Source of the DNA: Neurospora crassa OR74A
Lineage: Eukaryota; Ascomycota; Sordariomycetes; Sordariales; Sordariaceae
Assembly: GCF_000182925.2 (NCBI RefSeq)
Contig: NC_026502.1
Location: 2,790,001 to 2,854,000, forward strand
Reading direction: 5' to 3'
Length of the DNA: 64,000 bases
The notes under the pieces: model-generated
The model's database searches: none
Seen by the model: only the letters and a program-made list of their open reading frames with translations
Told to the model about the DNA's origin: nothing
Program-made: the position numbers and the translations under genes
In this document: one piece after another, positions 10,508-22,658 of the stretch
How the letters are laid out: every line of letters starts with the position of its first letter
Position numbering within the stretch: position 1 is the stretch's first letter

Positions 10508-13209
10508 GGTTGATTACAGAAGAGGACGGACTGGGTCGCGTAGTAGTACTGTGCCGGCCAAGGAAGGAAATAATACGAATCGCAAGAGGCGCACACTGAG
10601 GTTATCGCCAACACCGTCACCGACACTTGGAAAGGTAACAAAGGGGGTTGACGGGCGCAAAAAGAAGGTCACGGTTGCTTGCTCGAGTTGGAGGGTATGG
10701 TGCTGCTAGAGAGAAACACTTGAGGAAGAGAAGGGGGAGGACTAGAGAAACAACGGAAAACGACGTCGCAACATCAAAGAAGCAACGATGGACGGCTAAC
10801 TGGAAGGCGTTCCCCTTTTCGAACATTCAATGGAGCCAAGGTGGTCCTGAGCCGAGTGTGACGAAGAGCGGAGTCCGATCCAGTCTGATGCTTAGTCTGG
10901 GGGCCGGTCCGTGGTCAATCTTTGGTTACTTGGGATTGGTTGTCTCGAGACTTTGGCAAAAGGTACTTCGTCTCGACTTTGAAAAGTGCCGCGGCTCTTT
11001 TGGAGTCTTTGGAAGCCCAGGGATGATGCATGCCGTTCGGAAGTCCAATCGGGATCTTATGTCCAACCACGGATCCATTGGATAGAGTCTCACCAGGAGA
11101 AGAAGTGGCAGTCCCATCTTGATATCTTGTTTTGTTTACCACTTACTTGGTCAGTTCTTGTACTTGTCATGAAGATTTTGAGTAGAGCTAAACACTGACA
11201 GGCAGAGATACAAATGTACCTACATTATGGTACTCTGTATCTGGCCATGGTGGTGTAGACATGCCGGTGATCCAATGATGTGAAGAGTGGGAAACAATGA
11301 AAAGTGCCCGCTGGCCATGACGATCGGGGGGACCCTCCACACTAAAAACAAGCCGAGGCTCATCAGACCCGCCGGGGTCAGGTGGACCAGTGGCGGCAGC
11401 CAAATGGGCTTCCTTTTAGTGCCGTTCTCTCCACGTTGACGATGGACATGCAATGGAAGCACTACAGCCAATCATGATCCACCATTTCATCCAGCAATGC
11501 CATTTCATGCGCTTCGCTGTCTGTCGTCTGGAGTCCGAATGAGTCTTGGGGACGCAGGATTCTGCCAAACCCGTCCGATCCGCCCGATAAGTGCCTGCGG
11601 TGTGCATGCAGACGGCTATGATCACCATCAACATCATTATCATCATCATCATCACACGTACAGGTTTATCACGGTAACCTTTCAACCTGTGCTGTGTGCT
11701 TTCTGCCTGTGATGCTCTGCGGTTCATTGGCGGCCATTCCGTATCATTTGTAACGGCCTGTCACATGGGTTGGAATCCAGCGAATTCGTTCTGGGGAAGC
11801 TCTTGTCGAGCGGGGTTCTTCCCCAAATCTTTCCATTCCCTGACCGAGAAACCCTGATCAAACACGGGGCTGTTCTCTTGGCATTTTGTGGAGATGGATT
11901 CGTGAACCTTGTTGCCAAAAGATTGGAGTGCGAGTTCGTCTGTCTCATTCAAGACAGGAAGAGAGAGAGGATCATGTTGCACATATAGAAGCCTGCTGCC
12001 GGACAGACAGACTTAACATGTGGTCTCGAAAGTCATAATTCCGAGCTGGTGGTAATGGAGATCCAACCGTTTCCCCCTTACCCCTTCAAGAAGAAAAAAG
12101 AAGAAAAAAAGAAAAAAAGAAAAGAAAAAGAAAAAAAAATTCCATCCTGTCAGGCGGCTTCAACCAGGTCGACTCCAAAAGAAGCAAAATATTTCCATCG
12201 TCTGACAGCGGTCACATCCATTTATACATGGATTCGAGAATGTCATGACGATATCGACTTATCTCTATCGACCATGGAAAGAATTCCTTCACCATTTGTC
12301 TTTGTTCCGCGGCCCGCACGGACGAGTTCACCTCTTTTTCTCTTGTTTCCTTTTTTTTCCCTTTTTTCCTTCTCCTGTTACAGGACCACTTAGTTCTGAC
12401 ACGACATGGCTGACACACATCATCTTCCACTCAAAAGAACGAAGCTCTTGTCCTGCCAAGTCGCAACTGAGCAAGCACTGCCGCAAGCGACTTTCCAGAA
12501 GTCAATAAAGAAAGGGGGGGAAAGGAGGATAAAGTGAGCTTCGAGGACTAAGCCGGGCCTATGTCTCTTGTTGCCTTGGCAATGGCGATCATACTAGCGG
12601 TATGTGAAGGACTCTATTCCCCTTCCCCTTTTGGATGTTCAGGGGCCTTACAGGGTGTTGCCATTGGCTCAGGGCCTCCTGGGCGCGACCTCAGCGCTAC
12701 GACACGGAGCTCACCCTGTGTGCAACCTGCCTGTAGGTGTAGTGTAGTGTAGGAACCATGTTTCATGATGGCTTCATTTATATATGACCGAAGTTTGGTC
12801 AGGTAGCATTCGAGATTTCAAGATCGGTTCAGCCGGGCGGTTACTGGGCAATGATCCAGAAGATCTCATCAATGGAACAGCAAAGGGGTAAAAGAATAGC
12901 CTGGGCCTTGATAAGCGATCTTGAGCTGAATGGGCTCCAAAAGCTTATTTTGTTGCCCTTGTGTTAATCTGTAACCTTTCTCTCTGTTTATTTATCCCTT
13001 TCTATCTCTCTTCTGCCTCAATCTTCACAGCAGGTCTGATCTTGTCTATTTGTGATACCCTTTGCCTGGAGCTTTTCTTTTCCTTTAATATAACTTCATT
13101 TTGCCTGGTGCATTTTCTTGACCTCGATCACCACGTCTACCCCGCGAGTCAGTATTAGAAAGCTAGAAAAAAGAAAAGGAAAAGGAAAGAGAAAACACAA
13201 CATCTCATA
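10508..13209. other. 2.7-kb intergenic region between divergent genes
   Basis: No supported gene; short frames here have no family resemblance. It serves as upstream region for the acyl-CoA synthetase (left) and the MARVEL gene (right). It contains a CAT-type microsatellite around 11620-11655, a homopurine tract (12088-12139), pyrimidine-rich stretches at about 12335-12375 and 12975-13080, and a purine-rich leader just before the MARVEL ATG. The length suggests a complex promoter or long leader. Confidence 0.6.
12088..12139. repeat. 52-nt homopurine tract
   Basis: An uninterrupted A/G run, mostly A with single G spacers, seen directly. Candidate nucleosome-excluding or triplex-prone promoter element. 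Confidence 0.85.
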
Positions 13210-13890
13210 ATGGGCTTCAGCATCCTTCTTCCTATCAGAGTCTTTCAGGCAACCTTCTCTATAGTCATCATAGGCCTTTCAGGCTTCGGTAAGTTCAGCA
13301 CCATCAATCAACTGATGGAAAAGCAACCAGGAGTCAAAGCTAACAAGTACTTCCTTTCTCCAGTCGCACATTGGTACAATACAAACACAGCCTACCTCCC
13401 CCCTTCGCCAATCAGTTTCCTCCTCTTCTGCGGCGTCTACTCCCTGCTCTCGGTTCTCTACCTCGGCCTCGTTAGCAAGCTCTTCCCCAAGACCGCTAAT
13501 CCCTACGCCGTTCTCTCGCTCGAGATCACCAATCTGTTATTTTGGTTGGCCGGCTTCGCCTCCCTTTCCGTTTTCCTCAGCAAGCTTCTCTTCTGCCGCG
13601 GTAGTGTTTGCGGCGCTGCAAGAGCGGACGTCGGGATAGGTGCTTGCTTATTCGTCAGCTGGATCGTCACCGTGGCCCTGTTGGCCAGGGACGCCATCAG
13701 GTCGGGGGGCTTCGAGGGGTTCAGGAACCACGTCGGTTTCCTGAGGCACAGACGGAGCGGAAGTGGAAGTCATCATCGGTCTCCTTCCCGGGGGTCGATG
13801 GTGGGGATGTCAGCCAAGCACCCTATGCCGCTGCCAACGGCCATGATGGCGAAGAAGGAGGGGGGGTATTCCCAGGTGTCGCTGGCTTGA
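13210..13890 (+). CDS. MARVEL-like four-helix membrane protein with basic tail, 201 aa
   Basis: Exons 13210-13288 and 13364-13890. The intron 13289-13363 (GTAAGT, GCTAAC, CTCCAG) is 75 nt with no stop, so the unspliced sequence also reads through as 226 aa. The spliced junction gives LSGFVAHWYNTN, which restores a normal loop after helix 1. There are four hydrophobic segments at about residues 8-26, 42-64, 76-104 and 118-140. The third contains NLLFWLAGFASLSVFL, typical of fungal MARVEL proteins, some of which organise plasma-membrane domains or non-classical export (Nce102 relatives). The C-terminus is basic and Ser/His-rich and probably cytosolic. The substrate or partner is unknown. A pyrimidine-rich then purine-rich leader precedes the ATG. 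Confidence 0.8.
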   Translation: MGFSILLPIRVFQATFSIVIIGLSGFGKFSTINQLMEKQPGVKANKYFLSPVAHWYNTNTAYLPPSPISFLLFCGVYSLLSVLYLGLVSKLFPKTANPYAVLSLEITNLLFWLAGFASLSVFLSKLLFCRGSVCGAARADVGIGACLFVSWIVTVALLARDAIRSGGFEGFRNHVGFLRHRRSGSGSHHRSPSRGSMVGMSAKHPMPLPTAMMAKKEGGYSQVSLA

Positions 13891-15476
13891 AGACGTTGGT
13901 GGTTGTGGCTAAGTTGCATGAGCATAAGAAGGAGGAGTTGAAGAAACAGACAAGACGACATAGAGCTACACCTTCAATAGAGATGGTAACGAAGAAGGTC
14001 GTTGGTGCTTGGGATCGGAGAGGGGCGAAAGAAACCCTCATTCCCGTCTAAGGCCGTGCCCGGGCATGTAGGGTAATGAAGGAAATCATGAGGTCACGCT
14101 ACCACGAGCGAGGTTTCTTCAGCTGGACTGAACCATTTCATGTATCATTCACATCAGGAAACCCGGGCACGGTTGTTGCGCTGGGTTAAAATAGGAGCTG
14201 GGGCGTGAGGCTCTCAAGGCACTAGCGTTTGGTAGCACTTTTCAACACAGCGGTCGTTGGTCAACAAAGTTCTGGACTCAACAAAATTCTGAATAAGTGT
14301 ACTTCTGGTAACTATTCCAGCCCACAAGCTAGAGAGCATTTCCAAACCTGAACGTTATACGTACCGTTGATCTTTCAGTAAATGGTTCTTCATCATGACC
14401 ACGTGCGAGAACGGACGCAGAACCGGCGTACTGTAAACAAAGCGCACGAGTATGTATTCTAGTCAGGAATATACATTGTATTCTGGTCAGCAATATACAC
14501 TGACCATTCTTTGTGATATCTCCATGGGAACGATGTGGGCTTGCTTCCAGTCGTTTGTCTGTTCTTGTTTCGACGACATTCGCAGAGGTCTTGTCAGAGG
14601 ATAAGGTAAACCCTCAACGGTTAGGATAAGAAAAAGGTGATCGACACTCTCCAATCCAGCCGTGGTTTAGGTTTGTTGCCGTAATAAGAGCCATAGATGA
14701 CGAACAGGTCTCCGCTGAGCGTTGTATGGGTTGAAGTTATTGCCCTCCACCTCCTAGCAGTAGGCGAGGTAGGATAGGACTCTGACACAGCTCAGGGAAG
14801 GGGGAACTTTCCACCTACAAACCTCAGCATCACTTCCTTAACATCACATGATACTTCCACCTCTTCCTGAACCCAGGACAGCAAAACAACCTAATAACAG
14901 ACAAAACTTTCAACTTCAGAATACCTGGGTCAAGAGTTTATAGGCCGTTGATCGGCCTGGTTGCCCCGCATTGCGTGCTTGAGCTGCTGGAGACTCAACC
15001 CCACACTTTTCCCAATTGGGACAGCACAGGTATCTCTACATATCAGGGCCCTCAAGGTACCCAGTACCTGTAGATCGCCATCAACCCCAACCGACGTTTT
15101 GCGTGTATTACACTAGTGAGGGCAGAACGCGTGATCATCAGCTAATGGAGACTCGAGATCGGACGAAGCCACAGCATGATCAGGTACCAAATACCTCAAC
15201 CTCTGCTTGTCCGGCCGGAGTCGGTTTGGGACCAGCTACCTATGCGGCGAGACAAAGAGTAGAAGAAGAAGACACTACCCGAATCCCAATATATCCTGAA
15301 TCCCGTCTTGAATCCCCTTCCGTTCATTAACCTCTTCGTCCTCTTTCCTTCCTCTCATAGAGCCCATATCTAATCCTGTCAACCGAAGAGCCCCGAGGTT
15401 CCGAACTACTTACCTCTAGTTCTCGCCACTTCTGACCTGACTACTCTGCTGCATCATCATCATCATCATCACAACC
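13891..15476. other. Intergenic; promoter of O-acetylhomoserine sulfhydrylase
   Basis: No gene seen. It contains the 24-bp tandem repeat listed separately and, just before the ATG, a CAT triplet repeat (15452-15470) in the presumed leader. I found no certain sulfur-regulator (CYS-3) site by eye. Confidence 0.6.
14455..14502. repeat. Two imperfect 24-bp tandem repeats
   Basis: Adjacent copies at 14455-14478 and 14479-14502, each beginning TATTCTRGTCAGSAATATAC, differ at three positions. They lie about 1 kb upstream of the sulfhydrylase gene. Confidence 0.8.
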
Positions 15477-17108
<1,632 letters not shown>

Positions 17109-17649
17109 GTGATACCCCTTTTGAATTTTGGGAAAGCGTTGTTCTTTTGAGTTGGTAGTGACAGAATATATTATTCCCCTTTTGCAGATGTTGTTGGGCC
17201 GCAATAAATTGTCTAGGAATGTAATTACTGTACTGATTGAGAGTTTAGGCGTCAAGCCAAAACTGCCAATCAGATAGGTTCGCCCAAGTGTCCTTGGTCA
17301 GGATTTGATGGTGACCAAGGTATACTATGCAGGTAATTTGAAAGACTCTTTGAAGACCACAATTTCGCACAATATCTGACGAAAAGGGAGTCTCGAAAGA
17401 GACAAAACCATGCTTTTTGCATCCATTTATTGCGCATAGCTTAGATGTGTCCCTAGGTATCTCATTCCATCTACGCTTTGTCTATATCCACTCCTTGGTA
17501 AAACGCCTTTTAAGTACCTTATGATCGGGGATAACCACCTAGAAAAAGACACGCGCTCCTTCTCTTCCATATCTTATCAAACACCCGCACCCGCAACCTA
17601 ATCCATCCAACCATGTACTAGTTCTGCCCTCTTACCTCTAACTACTCAC
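17109..17649. other. Convergent intergenic region
   Basis: Shared 3' flank of the sulfhydrylase (plus) and GEP3-like (minus) genes. It holds AATAAA at 17203-17208 on plus as a likely polyadenylation hexamer. No other feature seen. Confidence 0.6.
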
Positions 17650-19998
17650 TCACTGACTACCACCACTACCAGCAGCAGTAGCAAGCTTCTCCCTAGCCAT
17701 CCTCTTCTTCTCTTTCTTAACACCCTTCATAGCCTTCCTCGGCCTCTTTCTGCCATCCGACTTGGGTTCGTTCAACAGCCATGCGCCCATAGGCGGTCTA
17801 GACCCGATGAACTTGCCTTCGGGGCTGTAGACATCGATGATGGGCCAGTTGAGCTTGATTTCTTCATCCTCCTCTTCCTTCCTTTTCCTCTGCTTGAATT
17901 CCTCTTCCGTCTCTTCTACTACTTCTGCGTCCTTAAGACGGGGCGGGGCCAGTGGGTCCTCTTCGTCTTCCGACTTAGGTGCGGGTTTAGGCTTGGGCTT
18001 GGGTTCGTCGTTGGGGTCGGAAAGATCGAGGTGATCTAGTCGGAAGGGATCTTGGAAGGCGGAAGAGGACTTTCCGGATTTGGAAGGAGATGGAAGGGGA
18101 TCGGTCCAGTATTCTTCCTTCTTTACAGTTTCGTTCGTGTTCATAATTTCAGGGGTTTCCTCTTCTTCCACTTCGTTTTCCTCCTCAGGCTGCTCGTCTC
18201 TGTACGGGTTGTACTGCAAACTCTTGGCCCTGACCTGCGCGACAACCTCCACCCATCCGACACCTTCGATCAGGATGTCAATCGACAGCACACGGAACGG
18301 CAGGCTATCAACCTTGAACCCGCAAGCGTTCTTCCTCGTCAACGGCCCGCTGCGCTGCTTCGTCACGTCGTACTTGAGCGCAAACGAGCCGGCATGCTTG
18401 ATCTTCTCGGCCGTCTCGGGGAGCGCAATGTTCTCCACGTTGGGCCTGTCCTCCCGCAGTTCTTGCACCGCAATGGCCTTCTCGGTTCCCGTAACATGCG
18501 CCTCGATGGGCGTGAAGGAGTAGGCGAGGAAGGTGACGTCTGGGGTCTTGGGCGTGATGCGGATGAAGCCGCCGACTAGCAGGGATTGCCCGGGCTTGAG
18601 GACGGCCTGCTCAGGAACGACGCGCATCTTCATGACGAGATCAGCACGCTTCTCGGGCTTGATGTAAAGTTCCAGGTCGCCGCGAGATAGACCGGGTAGG
18701 TCGATTAGCTCGCCCTTGCCGTTGCCAAAAGGGACACGGACTGGAGAGGCGGTGGTACCTGGTAGGTCAGAAACGATGGGCATGGCTGGATAGTTAGTTT
18801 CGGGCTGGGCGGGCGGGAGGAGGGCATCATCGCCCTCGTCCAACTTGCCGTATGTGATGTTATTATTGCGAAAGGCGGGGAGAACAGGAAGCTTTTGATT
18901 TTCTTGCCAGTTCATGCGACCCTGAGGGAAGATATCGTGGAAGAGCCGGCTCTTGCCTACGTTCACCCGCCCAACCATCCAGTTGGCACCGCCATGCTCA
19001 AAGATCTCTTCCTTGAGTTCCCTTGTCCACCAATTCCGACGTGCGCTGACACACACAACGTTGCCGAGTCTGACCCTATTGCCAATTCTGCCGAGCGCTT
19101 GGCGCAATGTCTCGACCAAGTATGGCTTCAGCCTATCCACCTGCTCCTTCTTGGGCGCAAGCAGATCCGATCTGGTGATAATGAAGCTCAAGTTTATCTG
19201 GCGACCGGCATGCCATGTCTCGGACTTTGCTCTTCTGTTCCTCGACCGAATTGGCAGGGTGCCCACTAGTCGCTCGAGCTTGGGAATCAGGGACATGGGG
19301 AAGTCAGCGGCGTCAACAACGTGGTACACATGGTTGTATTTGTATGGCGATTCTTCAATGGTGGCTCTGAGAGAGTCAATGCCGGGATGGAAGATGGAGT
19401 TGCCCTTGCGGTGATGGATCAATTCGTGGCAGCGATCGCAAAGGGGAGGGTGGGGAGGAGCCTCGGGTTCGGGGGACGTCTTGTTTGTTTGGTAGTCTCT
19501 AGGCAGCAAAGACTTCAGGTCAACACCTCTCCGTTCCAGGTCTTCCATATCAATGTTCTTGAGCACATCTTCAATGACCCGATCTGAACTGCGAATGACT
19601 TTTCTTTTCTCTGGTTCGATGAGGCCCAAATATTCCTTCACAGCCTTGCGCGACAGGTCAAAGTAGCCTGCTTGTTCTGGAACTGTCGTTTGTGACAGAG
19701 CTCCGCAGCCTGTACACTGAATCGGGAGGGTTCGTATTGGCTCTTTCTCGGCGTGAAGAGGTTCGGTCGGGGTATGAGCCTCGGGGCTTGGTTCAGTATG
19801 AAGTCTTCGGCACTGAATCGAGGGGATAGCGTGGTTAGAGCGACGAGGGCTTTGGCCGATGTTCGCGACTGGTCGGAAGGCAGGACAGAGGTAAAGAGGA
19901 AGCTTGGCCGCTGCGTTCGAGGTCGTGGTACATCGATCGAGACAGAAGGCTCTGGACAGCCACCTGGAACTGAGGGTGCGCCCGGGTTGCAATGGCAT
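17650..19998 (-). CDS. GEP3: Circularly permuted mitochondrial GTPase, GEP3/MTG3 type (YqeH-like)
   Basis: Single-exon gene of 782 aa. The family acts in mitochondrial small-subunit ribosome assembly and was found in yeast as a genetic interactor of prohibitins. The N-terminus (Arg/Ser-rich, to about residue 65) is a mitochondrial presequence. Two Cys pairs, CTGC (95-98) and CDRC (187-190), likely form the treble-clef zinc site of YqeH proteins. The GTPase motifs occur in permuted order: G4-like TRSDLL (275-280), G5 SAR (318-320), P-loop GRVNVGKS (343-350), then PGTT (414-417) and DLPG (433-436). A long charged Glu/Lys-rich linker precedes a basic C-terminus (RKRPRKAMKGVKKEKK), suited to rRNA contact. 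It is divergent from the mitoribosomal gene mL61, only 605 bp away. Confidence 0.88.
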   Translation of the reverse strand: MPLQPGRTLSSRWLSRAFCLDRCTTTSNAAAKLPLYLCPAFRPVANIGQSPRRSNHAIPSIQCRRLHTEPSPEAHTPTEPLHAEKEPIRTLPIQCTGCGALSQTTVPEQAGYFDLSRKAVKEYLGLIEPEKRKVIRSSDRVIEDVLKNIDMEDLERRGVDLKSLLPRDYQTNKTSPEPEAPPHPPLCDRCHELIHHRKGNSIFHPGIDSLRATIEESPYKYNHVYHVVDAADFPMSLIPKLERLVGTLPIRSRNRRAKSETWHAGRQINLSFIITRSDLLAPKKEQVDRLKPYLVETLRQALGRIGNRVRLGNVVCVSARRNWWTRELKEEIFEHGGANWMVGRVNVGKSRLFHDIFPQGRMNWQENQKLPVLPAFRNNNITYGKLDEGDDALLPPAQPETNYPAMPIVSDLPGTTASPVRVPFGNGKGELIDLPGLSRGDLELYIKPEKRADLVMKMRVVPEQAVLKPGQSLLVGGFIRITPKTPDVTFLAYSFTPIEAHVTGTEKAIAVQELREDRPNVENIALPETAEKIKHAGSFALKYDVTKQRSGPLTRKNACGFKVDSLPFRVLSIDILIEGVGWVEVVAQVRAKSLQYNPYRDEQPEEENEVEEEETPEIMNTNETVKKEEYWTDPLPSPSKSGKSSSAFQDPFRLDHLDLSDPNDEPKPKPKPAPKSEDEEDPLAPPRLKDAEVVEETEEEFKQRKRKEEEDEEIKLNWPIIDVYSPEGKFIGSRPPMGAWLLNEPKSDGRKRPRKAMKGVKKEKKRMAREKLATAAGSGGSQ

Positions 19999-20603
19999 GA
20001 CGTCGTTCTTGGGTTGGCCGTTGCAGCTCTATGAGACTGTCGTGAGGGTGGATGAGTAAAGATATCCAGAAACCTAAAAGTTCCGCCGGCCTAAAATTAG
20101 TAGGGTAGTTGATTGGGGTCCAGAACTCTGCCTGACGATTTCATCTGATGAACATCGGAGGGAAAGAAACAAATGGGGACCAATGCTCCTGGAGCTCGCC
20201 GCTCTTCCACCAGCGTCCCAAACTCATATCGAACCCTTCCATTCGACTCGGCTTCGTTGCGACCGAACTTTTTAGTGGGTCTTTGCAAATGCCCTGTCGT
20301 TTCAATTGGCGCTCGCGTGACTTCTAGAGCCCCACACTCTGCGATTGAGCTTCCGGCAGGCAATGATGCCGGGCGGTGAGTGCTCCAAGAGCGTTGACGG
20401 GCCGGCAAAAAATCGACGGGCCCATGTCGCGGCATGGCGTTGAGGTCGTCGCCCTGTGCAGTGTTGACTGTTGACCCGAACTGCGACTCCAATCTCCAAG
20501 TCCCGCCTAGGCCTATCTCTCAGGAACTGTCCCCCAGTAAACGCACCTTTCGTTGTTTGCCCGTGCCCACTGCAGCAACCTCTCCGGCTCGACAGTATTC
20601 AAA
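19999..20603. promoter_or_regulatory. Bidirectional promoter region of GEP3-like and mL61 genes
   Basis: 605 bp between two divergent start codons, both for mitochondrial-ribosome proteins. Shared regulation is inferred from layout only; no specific site was identified. Confidence 0.5.
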
Positions 20604-21458
20604 ATGGTCGGCGTTATTCGGCGTCTCAATGTCGTCAGGGAAGTGAGTATCCTCTAGGTCAAGGCCAACCAACCACAAAGAGTATAACTAATAGCTAATG
20701 CTAACAACCACTACAGAAGGTAAATACGATCACAACTTGAACCACCTCACCTCCACGACAGCGCATGCGCAACATGTTCGGCACCTCGTCTTCACTACCG
20801 CGACCATCATGACAATGCTGACGTGCGGCTTCAGCTCTTGAACATTCGCGCCGGGCCGGGGGCTGCCCTCCTCCCCAAGGAGGTCACCAAGGTGCACATG
20901 CAGTTTGCTCACAGGATAGAGGAAGGTCACATGGGTCCTAGGTTCGCGCAGTCTCCTACAGCGTGCTCGGCAACCAACTAATGGCCTTGTTTTTGCAGGA
21001 AGTTCTGGAGAGAGAACCTCCCCAAGCTCAAGTACTGGAATCCCGCGGTCCCCATGGTGATCAACAGGACAACCGACCAGAAGGGTCCCGCCGTCATGAC
21101 CATCTACTTCCGCGACGACAAGGATGCTAAGCCCTCTTCGACTCCATTCCCCACGTCCTCTGCCGACGGTTCATCTCCAGCCCCTAAACCTGCCCAGGGC
21201 GAGAGGATAGTCACAATCGACATGAAGAACCGCAACTCGTCCGTTATCCTCAAGGAATTTCTGGACAAGACTGGTGCCGTTGCAGTTCAGCCGACGGCCA
21301 AGGACGAGGAGGAGTTCCGCGAGTTCGAGGACCTTCACAGGAGGTCCGAGATTGACCGCGAGCGCATCAGGAAGATGAACGACGCGAAGAAGCGAGAGAA
21401 GGCTATGTTGGCCAAGGCCATGAGCGACGCCCAGTCCATCAAGGCTGCTTCCGCATAA
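20604..21458 (+). CDS. MRP49: Mitochondrial large-subunit ribosomal protein mL61 (Mrp49-like), 202 aa
   Basis: Exons are 20604-20642, a proposed 3-nt microexon 20717-20719 (AAG, Lys), 20835-20941 and 20999-21458. Intron 1 (20643-20716) is complete in itself (GTGAGT, TGCTAAC, CTACAG). It is followed by AAG and a GTAAAT donor whose intron (20720-20834) has CTGAC and TTCAG. This gives VVREKLLNIRAGPGAA; skipping the microexon loses only the Lys. Intron 3 (20942-20998) uses an atypical GTTCGC donor, fixed by PRKFWRENLPKLKYWNP. The thioredoxin-like L51/S25/CI-B8 domain covers about residues 1-115, and a charged helical extension (residues about 140-202) is longer than in yeast. Assignment to mL61 rather than another L51/S25-fold protein rests on the FWRENLPKLKYWNP block and is fairly but not wholly certain. 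Confidence 0.8.
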
Positions 21459-22658
21459 GTCATGCGCTAGCCACCACCATATGTATGAAAAAAGAGAAAG
21501 GGACATCGTTTGGGTTGTGTATATCATATGTACAAGTATTTTGGGAAATTCATGTCAAATACCACCAAGCAGGAGCATTTTGGGACCGTCCCAGCTAGCT
21601 GGGTCAACTGGGGCGTTTGGGGAATAGGAGGGCGGGGGGGGAGGGGGAGGCTCCAACGAGGGTCAGGCCGATCGCTGATGCCATCTCGATATGTGCGACG
21701 CCAAGCATATGGCCGAGCCAAGAGGTGTTTCTCATCAGCTTTTATGTCTGACACCGTTCTTCACTTCTCGATGGATTGACGCCCCTGGCACTCGGACAGC
21801 TGAGCTCGTCCCCCCTCAATCATCGGTATCAGATCTGTGATCGACGATACTCCGTGCATAACAGCCATGGCTCCCTCCCAGGTCTCCGGGCCCCGATCCC
21901 CGGTTCCCTATCCATGGACATTGAAACAGAGCATCCTGGACGAAGGACTCTTTTACGCAGCCGGGATTGGGTCTAGCCCATTCTTGCGCGCCGACCCCGC
22001 ATAGCAGCCCCACGGAACGACTTCCGGATAGGTCGAGAACCCGACATCTCCATTTCGCGACTTGCCGTGCGTCCGTGCCTGCGATGCTGCGCCGGTGTTA
22101 TCGCCGACTTGGTCAAATAGTCTCATTATTTTGCTGCTAGTATCGCGGCGGCCTTCCGGCGGGGAACCACGAGCACGATTTACCCACAGCACCCATCTCA
22201 ATTTTGTCTCGCCCGGTGGCCTCGTGTCATTCCCCTTGTCCGTTCAAGATGGTCATTCATTATAAGGGAGCAGAGACCCCGTCCCAACATGAAGTTCCCA
22301 TGTGGTGTACTAGTCTTTTGCTGTCGGTAGATGTACTACCCAGTGCTTCGTCAAAATCAGACTGTCCAACATCTACATTCACATACATGTTCACCGTCTT
22401 TTCTTCTTCAGCTTTGATCTCTCTACACCCCCCATAAACTTTCACAGTTCGTATGAGTTTGTCGTGTGAAAGGATTTATACCCTTTTCAGTGACGGCGCT
22501 GTCTTGTTGCCGAGCTAGCATGTGAGTAAGGACTCTTCAACACTTCATCATATGCATGAATTTGAGCCCAAGGATGGCTGACCGTTACTGCTCTTATCTA
22601 ACCGATGATCAAGACTACCTAAGAAGCTGAGGTTCAAAACAGTCTGTGCCAAATAGAC
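21459..22658. other. Intergenic; upstream region of the DUF3712-like gene
   Basis: No gene seen. Holds a G-rich run (21628-21650) on plus. A strong GTGAGT donor-like site at about 22522 and an acceptor-like AAAACAG at about 22641 suggest a possible 5' UTR intron for the next gene. Confidence 0.5.
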
